DNA of 64,000 bases, taken from Begonia masoniana (taxonomy: Eukaryota; Streptophyta; Magnoliopsida; Cucurbitales; Begoniaceae). Position numbers and translations under genes: made by a program. The stretch's first letter is position 1; every line of letters starts with the position of its first letter. The notes under the pieces were generated by a model that was not told the origin of the DNA, ran no database searches, and worked only from the letters and a program-made list of their open reading frames with translations. This document shows positions 11,997 through 23,278 of the stretch, in pieces. The DNA is taken from assembly GCA_022432975.1 (NCBI GenBank), contig CM039505.1, positions 46,048,544-46,112,543 of the forward strand, written 5' to 3'.

Positions 11997-12231
11997 AAAA
12001 CACACCTTTCTGCGCTCTTCTAGCTGGTCTTTGAAGTTCCGAGTGACACGTCGCGTTCGTAGTACTCTCAACCCAGGGTACTGTGTACACGCCCACACCT
12101 AGAAGGACTTGAAACTTCCTTAATAAGCTTCACCTGTTGTTGACTTGACAACTTCCTTCTACTCACTCTGTCACTATTACAGGCAACTTCTTCACCTTCT
12201 TACTGACTGCCAGCTTTCCTCTCTTCCTTCT

Positions 12232-12342
12232 TTTCCGTCGAACCTCAGCAGCTGATTCCTTTAACATCAACGAATCTCCTACGAACGTTCTCTTTGTCGC
12301 CTTCAACAGTGCTCTGTAAGCACTCAGAGCTTCCCCTCTCGC
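12232..12342 (-). pseudogene. MZM1: Captured exon fragment resembling mitochondrial zinc maintenance protein 1 (LYR protein)
   Basis: The minus strand reads [18 protein letters not shown] followed by [19 protein letters not shown], about 37 residues. This closely resembles the N-terminal, LYR-motif part of plant MZM1/LYRM7, a mitochondrial assembly factor of respiratory complex III. Similarity stops abruptly after EVRRK, and the C-terminal part of the family is not found nearby, so only about one exon is present. The codon where the start Met is expected reads AGA, with GTG before it. The fragment sits between the element LTR (12921) and the nested solo LTR. The identification rests on memory of the family, not on a search. 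Confidence 0.65.
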
Positions 12343-12906
12343 TCTCACCTCACTGGACTAAAGGACTTCTACCCACTGCTGGTCAGACCGTAACCCACGC
12401 ATAGTTTGGCCGAGGTTCGAGTGTACAATTTTGATTGACCCACCACCTATGTAACTCCGGTCCGGTGCCTCTGCCGCGCAGTACCTCTATGATTTTTCTT
12501 CACGGCGGACAGAGGCTAGAGCTCTCATTTGCAGCAGACAAAGACTTCTCCTCACAGTGCGATGATGGCAGATCGACAAGATTCTTCTTCATGGACAGCG
12601 CCGACACTCCTTTGACGCACGCGGCAGCTCCCTTTTGAAGCTCGGTGTCTTCTGTTTCTTTTTAGATCGGCGACGACACGATGCTTCTCCTTTTCTGGTG
12701 ATCGATGCGGGCTCGCCTCTGTTCTTCTTCACAGTGGAAGAAGAACAGATCAAGAAGCAATTTTTTTTCTTTCTTTTTCCAAATAACAATTCAAATTGTT
12801 ATTCACAAAGCTGCAACCTTTTATTCCCAAAAATTTGCAAACTTCAATTTTGTTCGATCCTTGATAAATCAAAACTTGATTTTCAGAAACCTTCAATACG
12901 AACCTT

Positions 12907-12918
12907 GCTCTGATACCA
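12907..12918 (-). other. Primer-binding site, exact initiator tRNA-Met match
   Basis: GCTCTGATACCA on the plus strand, TGGTATCAGAGC on the minus, two bases inside the LTR that starts at 12921. Confidence 0.9.
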
Positions 12919-12920
12919 GT

Positions 12921-13171
12921 TGTTAGTAATCAAACGATAATGAGAAACATAAAAATGGATTGCGTAACACCAGATTTACATGAAAAATCCTTTCAGGAAA
13001 AAACCACGGGCAGAGGAACACAATTGCAGATACAATTACTTGGAAGATCGAAGATACAATTACAGGTTTTGCTGCTCTAGCTTACAAGTATTTATAGAGA
13101 AAACAAAACCCTAATGAAATTATGGGCCTAGATCGGCCTAACCAGAATTCGGGTCACACCAAATTCTAACC
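12921..13171 (-). repeat. 5' LTR of the non-autonomous element (251 bp)
   Basis: TGTTAGTAAT...ATTCTAACC; the terminal A of the partner LTR is replaced by C here. Next to the primer-binding site on its left and the ATTTG target duplication on its right. Confidence 0.85.
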
Positions 13172-13968
13172 ATTTGCTTATGTTTGAATGATGCCAACAT
13201 GATGTAATTGAGATATAAGAAATTTAAGGTGATACAATTGCATGATTAGAAGTGAAACTAAGGGATTATGCATAAAATGAGTTTGAATTATAAGTTGTTT
13301 CTTATGAACAATTTAGCTATTTTTGTATTGTCATATAGGTAAATATATATGAAATGTTCGGATGATCAAGTAGACATTTGAAGTTATGTAGCTTAAGTTA
13401 TACAATTTCAAAGTCAAACCAAGTGTATTGAGCCCAAAATTTCATTTTTCCTGTGATTTCAATATTTCTTTCACACAATAACACTAAATACTCGAGAAAT
13501 CGTGTAAGAATTTTGGATGACTTCTAAGAATAAAAGTTCTTAAAGACATGTACCAATGATGTTATGTGATAAACTGTTGTTACTATTAAGGTGGTGCCAC
13601 ATGTCAATTTAACAACGAAAGGATACATATTTGGGGAATTAATAAAGTTAGTTAAATTAGATTATTTCAATTGATCAAGATTAGCTCTAATATCTAGTAG
13701 CTTAAATTCTATTGTATTAAGTTGATATGGATGGATTGGTATGATTTATACCAAATTTGTAGCTTAAACTGTGATATTTTAACGTTAAAGTGTGACATGG
13801 TCTTTTTACCTCAATTGGCCAAATGATAAATTACAAGAAGGACTCTATAAACTCACCTTATCGCAAGAGAGATCATGCTTTGATGCCGGAAAAAAATAAG
13901 AGTAGAGGGGGAGAGATGTTAAACCATAGAAAGAGAAAGAAAAGAATTGAAGAAAAAGAGTTTGTTTT
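13172..13968. other. AT-rich intergenic sequence, one arm of a 63-bp perfect inverted repeat
   Basis: No credible ORF. Bases 13428-13490 are the exact reverse complement of 19188-19250. The stretch resumes after the LTR insertion at 18987 and again after 21687, and may be part of one old decayed element. Confidence 0.6.
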
Positions 13969-14312
13969 TGTAACGCCCCAAAAACCCACCCGGGTTCCCG
14001 GTGCGCACAGGGACTGCTCTAATACCATAACTGTAACGCTCTGGGTCATCACGACCCGATTCGCTACAGGGACTACTCCGAGCTAAACGACTCACTAATT
14101 TTCCTTAATCCTAACCAATAAGCACCACGGCGTCCTCCCCAAAAATTTCGGCAGAGTAACGCCTGAAAATGGCGCCCCCAAAATGCTAAGTACCTGCAAA
14201 CGAATAAATCCCAACTAATCCAGAATACTCCTACACAACTATCTAGTCTACGAAATCTTCAAACAGTCATCAAAACAGAACGAAAATGCTATCGCAAAAT
14301 GAGCCAGTCCAC

Positions 14313-17300
14313 ACAACCTATGCAAAGCTAGCCCACAACCTACACAGGACTCACAACCTACCCACAACTAGCCCACAACCTACACAGGACTCACAACCTA
14401 CCCACAACTAGCCCACAACCTACACAGGACTCACAACCTACCCACAACTAGCCCACAACCTACACAGGACTCACAACCTACCCACAACTAGCCCACAACC
14501 TACACAGGACTCACAACCTACACAGGACTCACAACCTACCCACAACTAGCCCACAACCTGCACATGACTCACAACCTACCCACAACTAGCCCACAACCTA
14601 CACAGGACTCACAACCTACACAGGACTCACAACCTACACAGGACTCACAACCTACCCACAACTAGCCCACAACCTACACAGGACTCACAACCTACACAGG
14701 ACTCACAACCTATGCAAAGCTAGCCCACAACCTGCACATGACTCACAACCTATGCAAAGCTAGCCCACAACCTGCACATGACTCACAACCTACACAGGAC
14801 TCACAACCTATGCAAAGCTAGCCCACAACCTGCACATGACTCACAACCTACACAGGACTCACAACCTACACAGGACTCACAACCTACCCACAACTAGCCC
14901 ACAACCTACACAGGACTCACAACCTACACAGGACTCACAACCTACACAGGACTCACAACCTACCCACAACTAGCCCACAACCTACACAGGACTCACAACC
15001 TATGCAAAGCTAGCCCACAACCTACACAGGACTCACAACCTATGCAAAGCTAGCCCACAACCTGCACATGACTCACAACCTACACAGGACTCACAACCTA
15101 CACAGGACTCACAACCTACCCACAACTAGCCCACAACCTACACAGGACTCACAACCTATGCAAAGCTAGCCCACAACCTACACAGGACTCACAACCTATG
15201 CAAAGCTGGCCCACAACCTGCACATGACTCACAACCTACCCACAACTAGCCCACAACCTACACAGGACTCACAACCTACCCACAACTAGCCCACAACCTG
15301 CACATGACTCACAACCTACACAGGACTCACAACCTATGCAAAGCTAGCCCACAACCTACACAGGACTCACAACCTATGCAAAGCTAGCCCACAACCTGCA
15401 CATGACTCACAACCTACCCACAACTAGCCCACAACCTGCACATGACTCACAACCTACACAGGACTCACAACCTATGCAAAGCTAGCCCACAACCTACACA
15501 GGACTCACAACCTACACAGGACTCACAACCTACCCACAACTAGCCCACAACCTGCACATGACTCACAACCTACCCACAACTAGCCCACAACCTACACAGG
15601 ACTCACAACCTACCCACAACTAGCCCACAACCTGCACATGACTCACAACCTACCCACAACTAGCCCACAACCTGCACATGACTCACAACCTATGCAAAGC
15701 TAGCCCACAACCTGCACATGACTCACAACCTACCCACAACTAGCCCACAACCTACACAGGACTCACAACCTACACAGGACTCACAACCTACCCACAACTA
15801 GCCCACAACCTGCACATGACTCACAACCTACACAGGACTCACAACCTACCCACAACTAGCCCACAACCTGCACATGACTCACAACCTACACAGGACTCAC
15901 AACCTACCCACAACTAGCCCACAACCTACACAGGACTCACAACCTACCCACAACTAGCCCACAACCTACACAGGACTCACAACCTACCCACAACTAGCCC
16001 ACAACCTGCACATGACTCACAACCTACCCACAACTAGCCCACAACCTACACAGGACTCACAACCTACCCACAACTAGCCCACAACCTACACAGGACTCAC
16101 AACCTACCCACAACTAGCCCACAACCTACACAGGACTCACAACCTACCCACAACTAGCCCACAACCTGCACATGACTCACAACCTACCCACAACTAGCCC
16201 ACAACCTACACAGGACTCACAACCTACCCACAACTAGCCCACAACCTACACAGGACTCACAACCTACACAGGACTCACAACCTACCCACAACTACCCACA
16301 ACTAGCCCACAACCTACACAGGACTCACAACCTACCCACAACTAGCCCACAACCTGCACATGACTCACAACCTATGCAAAGCTAGCCCACAACCTGCACA
16401 TGACTCACAACCTATGCAAAGCTAGCCCACAACCTACACAGGACTCACAACCTACCCACAACTAGCCCACAACCTACACAGGACTCACAACCTACACAGG
16501 ACTCACAACCTACCCACAACTAGCCCACAACCTGCACATGACTCACAACCTACACAGGACTCACAACCTACACAGGACTCACAACCTACACAGGACTCAC
16601 AACCTATGCAAAGCTAGCCCACAACCTGCACATGACTCACAACCTACCCACAACTAGCCCACAACCTGCACATGACTCACAACCTACCCACAACTAGCCC
16701 ACAACCTACACGATACTCACAACCTACCCACAACTAGCCCACAACCTACACGATACTCACAACCTACCCACAACTAGCCCACAACCTGCACATGACTCAC
16801 AACCTACACAGGACTCACAACCTACACAGGACTCACAACCTATGCAAAGCTAGCCCACAACCTACATAGAACTCACAACCTATGCAAAGCTAGCCCACAA
16901 CCTGCACATGACTCACAACCTACCCACAACTAGCCCACAACCTACACAGGACTCACAACCTATGCAAAGCTGGCCCACAACCTGTACATGACTCACAACC
17001 TACACATGACTCACAACCTACCCACAACTAGCCCACAACCTACACAGGACTCACAACCTATGCAAAGCTAGCCCACAACCTGCACATGACTCACAACCTA
17101 CCCACAACTAGCCCACAACCTACACAGGACTCACAACCTATGCAAAGCTAGCCCACAACCTGCACATGACTCACAACCTACCACAACTAGCCCACAACCC
17201 ACACAGGACTCACAACCTATGCAAAGCTGGCCCACAACCTGCACATGACTCACAACCTACCCACAACTAGCCCACAACCTACACAGGACTCACAACCTAT

Positions 17301-17504
17301 GCAAAGCTGGCCCACAACCTGCACATGACTCACAACCTACCCACAACTAGCCCACAACCTACACAGGACTCACAACCTATGCAAAGCTAGCCCACAACCT
17401 GCACATGACTCACAACCTACCCACAACTAGCCCACAACCCACACAGGACTCACAACCTATGCAAAGCTGGCCCACAACCTGCACATGACTCACAACCTAC
17501 CCAC
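14313..17504. repeat. 3.2-kb minisatellite of four interspersed 18-bp and 22-bp monomers
   Basis: Every monomer begins ACAACCT. Type A is ACAACCTACACAGGACTC (18 bp). Type C is ACAACCTGCACATGACTC (18 bp). Type B is ACAACCTACCC plus ACAACTAGCCC (22 bp). Type D is ACAACCTATGC plus AAAGCTAGCCC (22 bp). About 160 monomers in mixed order. A 22-mer is followed almost always by an 18-mer, so a 40-bp dimer is the usual unit, while 18-mers can run in series. Rare variants are CACGATACTC (about 16710 and 16750) and CTGGCCC. Confidence 0.97.
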
Positions 17505-17690
17505 TAATGACGACTTCACATCCACATCACTTCACGCACGTACCTACGAACCCCAACCTACATTCCATGACCAACTAACGCGACTTCACCTCCACATCAC
17601 ATCACACACGTACCTACGACTCACAACCTGCATACCATGACCAACTAACGATGACTTCACCTCCACATCACATCACACACGTACCTATGG
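17503..17690. repeat. Second minisatellite, unit about 65-70 bp, 2.7 copies
   Basis: Copies start at about 17503, 17573 and 17643 with CTAAtGAcgACTTCAC and contain CCACATCACaTCACaCACG and TACCTACGA. Directly follows the large array and precedes the conserved CTGTGGTGTAGG box (17755-17766). Confidence 0.8.
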
Positions 17691-18986
17691 CCACCACACA
17701 CACGTCACATACAGACCACTCACGGCATACACACAATTCACAACAAGCAAACAACTGTGGTGTAGGCCCTTCTGGGCGACTCTCAATCATTTACACCCAC
17801 ACTACTACTTACCTGGCGTCCTAGCTTGCTGAGAATATTCGGTTTCGTGCCCACCTACGGCTCGACCTACGACAAAAATTCAAACTTCATCAAAATCAAA
17901 CTTACATTCACCAATTACTCTCAAACTACTATTTCGAGTCTAATCCAACTAAAATATAGCTAAACGGCCACTAATTTGGGTTCGATGAAAACCGACCCGA
18001 AACTTCAAATGTGCATAACTTTCGCGTCTATTAACGGAATCGAATGATTCCAGCGGCCACGTACTTCTTTATTAACCTAGTTTAACATACCAAGAAAGAA
18101 TTTAAAACGAATAACTATAACTAGGTCAAACCCTCCAAAAACAGAACCAGATTTTTGCCTTAAAACGATCAAAATTTCCACTTCAATCCGATTCCACCAA
18201 TTTCCTCACTAATCGATCCCTCTCACACTCAGTTAGCGTAATTTAATGAAATTCCCAGGCTTCACATAGAAAACCCGAACCCCACACATTGGGAGTTCTC
18301 GGTTTTCAACTCAACCCGTGCTCTCCCTTGCCTGACTATTCACACTGGCCTAAGCCCGTCCATTTGACGCCGAGACTAGCCAAAAATGGCCGGTGATCGG
18401 AGCCTAAGCTGGCTCGTCACTCCCGGCCTCAAGCAGAACTGAAACAGGGCAGAGAACTGAGCTTACCAGTCCGTTCGCGCGTGGAGACAGCCAGAAATGT
18501 CAGCTCTGGATTTGCCGCCGTCGCCGGACCAGAAACGTCGAAAGCCGCCGGTGGTTCGATCGGTGATCGTTGCCGCTTCTCCCTCCCCCTGCTCTGCCCC
18601 TCTCGTTTGGGGTGAAAGACACCCAAATGGCTTCTTCACGAAGCCATTCGGTTGTTTTAAAGAAAACAATTAAATTGTTTTCTTTTAAAACAATTAATTT
18701 AACAACTTAATTAATTACTGTTTTGCCCCCCTTCGAAATCCCATCAAATTTCGTTCTTAATTATAACCCCGACTTAATTTCATTGGGAATACCTAAACCT
18801 AAATTAAGAAACCATTCACTTTTCTTTTAAATTAATTAAAACAACCTATTTTATTATTCTTTTATTTATTTATTTTTTTGAAAAATAAAATTCCAAATTT
18901 TAATGGGCTATTTAACCCGTTAAAATCTCTCACGAAATCCTAACAAAACTTTTAATTTGATTCAATAAAATTTCTGGGTTATTACA

Positions 18987-19511
18987 GTTTTTGAGAAAGA
19001 AGTTTGAAAAAAAGTGCAGAGGACCTCAAGAAGATCCTAAAGCACTTTGAAAAGTGAAGTTTTGGTGGCTTAAAACTCAGCTTGAAGAATTAAATAATTT
19101 GCATGTTTAGGTGCAGAAATTAGTCTATAAATTGATGATTACGATACTTGAATGAATTTGGTGTGACTTTTAAAAGGAATATTGATATATTTAGTGTTAT
19201 TGTGTGAAAGAAATATTGAAATCACAGGAAAAATGAAATTTTGGGCTCAAGTCCAGACTCTCGAGTCTGATGCAAACTCCCAGAGGTTTAAATATGACTC
19301 AGGTTTGGAGTCATGGGGTCCAATCTAGACTCCCAGGGATGTAAAAAAAAATAGAAAATGTCTCAAGAGAGAACTTCTGGAGTCCTTGGTGGACTCCCAA
19401 AGTAGAATTTGGTGAAAAATGGCTCTCCGGATTGGGTTCCCGAAGTTCTAAAAGTGGACTTCTGCAATAGAGTAATAGTGCAGATTTTCATTGGTGTAGG
19501 AGCACGTAATA
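18987..19511. other. Intergenic remnant with second arm of the 63-bp inverted repeat
   Basis: No credible ORF. 19188-19250 is the exact reverse complement of 13428-13490. The rest (19250-19450) is rich in GACTCC/GGAGTC words (for example CCAGACTCTCGAGTCTG) that could fold into small hairpins. Confidence 0.6.
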
Positions 19512-21687
19512 TGTAACGCTCCGAGTTTTCTGAACCCGGTTCACTACTCAAGATACTGAACCGAACTATAGGATTTTTTTTGAGAAAATTCTAAAACTTC
19601 ACTCAATGGACAAAATTTGACATTTTACAAGGTAAACATTGAAAATTTGTAGCGGAAAAATCATTTGAGCAGAACAGAGTTGAGCAAAACTATGAAACAA
19701 CGTTTGAATAATCAGCTATAATATTAAGAAATAATTCAGCCAAAAGAAATGAAGGCTTAAGCGTGAAATACTTAAAGTTCATAAAAAGTCAAACGCATCT
19801 TCCGCTGAACAAGGTCAACGGTAGAGGCAAAAACAGAAATAGAAGGCTTCTATCGCCCAACAGTGCCAGCGGTAGAAGTAGGGACAAAAGACTCAGCGGT
19901 GGAAGCAGAGACAGAATCGACACGTCGACTTCACACGTCTTCTGCTCACATCTGCCGGCGACGCGTCGGCTGCACACATCTACCGATCACAAAATGACAA
20001 AATCGACTGCATAACTCTTCCGTTTAAAACGACAGAATTACTATCTACTTCTTCCATTCACAAAACGATAAATCTACTGCCTACATCATCCGATTACAAA
20101 ATGATAAATCTACTGCCTACATCATCCGATTACAAAACGACAAGGATGCTAAAGACTTATACCGAAGACATCAACCGATGGCTTCTACTAAAGACATCTT
20201 CCGATGACGTCAGTCGGAAGATTCAATCCTCCAACATCTGCCGATGGACAAAACACCCAACACCCACCGGTGGACTTCACTCACCGATGGTTTAACTTGC
20301 AAATTTCACTCAAAACATTCAAAACAAACTGACCCTAAGTAACTGTTGAAATCCAACAAATAACCATTTGAAACCAACATTTGTATCCTTATCCAATAAA
20401 ATCCCAAATTAACAATTTGTAACAAAACCAATTCAGAATTTTCATGACAAAAGAAACTCAAGTATTCTAAATCGTTCAGCTATTACTATCATCAAAATCC
20501 TCTTCACTCCTCGACAGAACATCAGAAAATTAGACTCCACATACAGACAGTAGTTAAACTGCCTCATCAGAACACCCAACTGTGGCATAGACGTACTCCT
20601 TTAACTTCATCTATTCTTCAGTGCACTCGGGGAACTCACCTATTACAGTCTCAGCACCTACATCACAAAACTCATCTATTAGCCTAATGCTAAGTAAGTA
20701 AAGCAGTAATGAAATGAAATGCTAAAACATAAATTTCTAAACATGCAGTTTCTACTTTCTCATCTCAGTTGCATATGCATTCGTTTCTGATCTGATCCCC
20801 CTGTGAAATTAGGAGTTGGATCACTTCTCCCAAAGTCATACATCCTCTCTCTTGATTAAGGGGCGGATTAGTTCCCTTAATAACTGTTCAGATCCCCCTG
20901 TGAAATTGGGAGTTGGATCAATTCTCCCAAAGTATAAATCCCTTCATAAGTTAAAGGGCGGATTAGTTCCCTTAATAGTTTATCTGTTACAGTCTGTTCA
21001 TTCCTTACCATGCCATTTCATGTAAATTCATTTTCGCATACTTTCAAAATATGATGCATGACATACAAACACATTCAAGCATACATAATCCTACTGTTTT
21101 GTGATGTAGGCCCGAAGGCACAAGCATACTTCACTTACCTGGTCTCCTGGAAAGTATTGGGTGGAAGACTACCTTGGGAGCTTACTCAAACCTAAAGCCA
21201 TAGACAGAACATACATTAAACTTTCTCTAAACTCCATTCGAAACCGCTAGAATTTTAGAGACACTAGTTTGGAAGCTTAGTTCATTGAGCATTCCCGATT
21301 TACCACAAATCTCGAACTAGCTCACTCATATGGCATTCACAAAACTCACATTTATACTCTCCCCAATCATCGATAGCTACCAGTACAACAAGGAATCGAA
21401 ATAAGACTCACCTAGTTTGGAGAAGAATCAAGTAGAAGAATCACCTAGAGAGCTCTGCTGCTTGAGCTGAAAACCCAAAGTGGAAAAATAAGAAATAGTG
21501 GCGGCTACAGTGCATTAAACGCAGAACCTCTTCCCTTAAATAGGTTATCCACTTTATAAATCAATTTACTATTATGCCCTCGCCTAGTCACTCATTAGCC
21601 AAATCACTAATTTCCCCCCAATTTCACCTATAAAATATTCACTACTAGTTAACAAAATAAGTTGGCTCAATGAAATCGGGTGTTACA
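19512..21687 (-). repeat. Solo Gypsy LTR, 2176 bp
   Basis: Ends TGTAACGCTCC...GGGTGTTACA. Flanks TAATA (19507-19511) and CAATA (21688-21692) match at four of five bases. Contains the subfamily features: donor-like ACTTACCTGG (21133-21142), paired boxes 20657-20671 and 21096-21110, the twofold ~112-bp unit (about 20778-20990) and degenerate CATCnnCCGAT repeats (about 19795-20290). Confidence 0.88.
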
Positions 21688-22864
21688 CAATAGGGGCGCG
21701 AGAGCCCACTCCCTATACAATTATAACTTTTACAACACATTTAAATCATTTTCAAATCAATTCCACCCATCAATGGAGCATATTTTAAGGCATAAATAGA
21801 GAAGGTATAGATACATAATTAATTACATTTCATGCATCATTTTGTATGATTAATAACAAAATTTGCATGGTTCATATTACACGCATTATTATTATTTATA
21901 TGTATTAAATGTAAATATAGAATGGATACTCAGTCATGCACCGTGTGAATATTTTTATATGTACAAAAAGTATTGCGGTAGGTATGATTGGTAACATTCG
22001 AAGGCATAATATCTTACTTGCTACGTATTGCGTAATGTATGTATCGTGCAATAAATGGAAAGAGTGTGACTATAGGTCTTCTTTGGAATTCAAATCCCTA
22101 ACACTTTGGATGTATATAGTTTGAGATGTATGCATTTATTAGGAATCACGCCAGTAAAGGACTACATGGATGTGTGAGACTTTACATACTATGTGTTATG
22201 ATAATGCATATTGACATTAAAATATGTTAATATGGTACTTTCTAAAATGATATTCCTTTAATGAAAGAAATCTAAATAATGTAATGATTCATAAAATCAT
22301 GGCATTGATGTGTGGACAAAAAAATATTGCATGATATTCATATGCACAACACTATGGTTTAGTTAGAAATTTAGATTTCAAGGTGATGAGAGTTTATACT
22401 TGTGAAGTATATGATATTGTAATTTATAAGTATTAGTTTTATTTACTGAACTTCATTAGCTCATCCCTGTTATGGTTTCTATTTATCAAAGACGGGTGAC
22501 AACTAGAAGGACAATGCCAAAGCAGACTAGTGGATTAAGAAGGTTACATTAAGGATAGACATGAACTTGAAACTCTTGGGGCTTATTAGTATGGGTCTGC
22601 ATCCAGTTGCGTGAGTTATTGTACGGTTTTGTGAAGGTCACATTTGGTGGTGAGAGTGTTGTAAATTATGAGATTGTAAAATGTTATAATTATTAACCTA
22701 TTTTGTGTTATTATGATTTTAAATAGAAGTCAAACTAAAACTCAATATCTTCTTTCGCACATGTCAATCTTGATCAATATAATGACATGTCAGCACCATG
22801 TAATTCAAATTTTGAATAGAGGTCTATGTGTCAGTGGTCAAACATACCCTCTGTGATGTTGTAA
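21688..22864. other. AT-rich intergenic stretch, probably a decayed plus-strand LTR
   Basis: No ORF worth calling. Around 22445-22500 the order ACTGAACTTCATTAGCTCAT...GGGTGACAAC recalls the ACTTACTGAGAT...GGTGTAGGTGACAT region of the plus-strand Gypsy LTRs, but similarity is weak. Otherwise featureless. Confidence 0.35.
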
Positions 22865-23278
22865 AAAAACATTTGTGAACTTGGGATTGAGATACAGACA
22901 AAATGTCCTAAAACCAATTCATTCTACTACTTTCAGTGGCAATTCATCTAAGATAATCATCTTTGCGAGAAATTCTCTAATAGCTATTATAGTAAATATG
23001 CCTATACTAGCAATCTTCCTCTCATTAGGTTTAAAAATAAATTTTTTTTACTTACTGTCGACATTTCGTAGAAACTTTTTGCATACTTTAATATGCTTTA
23101 CTAAACTAGAAGTCTCATTTTTCATCAGGTGTGTTGCATAAATCTGCCTACAATAATTATATTTAGCTGAATTGGTGTTTGGTACCCTACTGAAGTGAAT
23201 CAAAGCTAGAGACTTAGTTCTTTTCGATTCCACATGCGAATTTTCTCTGTGAGGAGTATCCATCCTACCGTGGAACAA
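22865..23278 (-). pseudogene. hAT transposase fragment with BED zinc finger
   Basis: The minus strand from 23278 reads a short N-terminus, then AKYNYCRQIYATHLMKNETS and SLVKHIKVCKKF, with the C-x2-C variant and H-x4-C spacing of a BED finger (the second Cys is replaced by Arg-Gln here). After a stop the next frame continues with EFLAKMIILDELPLKVVE and GFRTFCLYLNPKF, the conserved block that follows BED fingers in plant hAT transposases. Several stops; only the N-terminal part remains. The right end of the transposon is probably near 24061, where TGCCCACCTCTA resembles a hAT terminal inverted repeat. Confidence 0.75.

Larger units (their letters stand above)
8591..13171 (-). mobile_element. 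Non-autonomous LTR retrotransposon carrying a host-gene fragment
   Basis: Two short LTRs (8591-8859 and 12921-13171) enclose an internal region without gag or pol. An exact tRNA-Met primer site (12907-12918) next to the right LTR sets the orientation as minus. The flanking five bases are identical: ATTTG at 8586-8590 and at 13172-13176. Without the solo LTR nested at 9844-11996 the element is about 2.4 kb. The minus strand holds an MZM1-like exon (12232-12342) and two short unrecognised frames. It must be moved by proteins of another element; the TGTTAG...CTAACA ends suggest a Copia-type partner. Confidence 0.85.
13969..18986 (-). repeat. Gypsy-type LTR insertion (5018 bp) with a giant minisatellite
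   Basis: Ends TGTAACGCCCC and GGGTTATTACA, flanked by exact GTTTT duplications (13964-13968 and 18987-18991). Sequence around 14120-14205 (CACCACGGCGTCC, GTAACGCCTGAAAATGGCGC) and 17940-18070 matches the solo LTR at 37188-40213, so they are one subfamily. A second LTR start, TGTAACGCTCTGGG, appears at 14033 after a primer-site-like CTCTAATACCATAAC, giving a compressed LTR-end, primer site, LTR structure. A splice-donor-like ACTTACCTGG lies at 17807-17816. Nearly two thirds of the length is the tandem array. Confidence 0.85.

Noticed and set aside
14313..17504. CRISPR-like array of short repeats
   Set aside because: Repeats are contiguous with no unique spacers, the sequence is plant nuclear DNA, and no cas-like gene exists. 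It is a minisatellite in an LTR.
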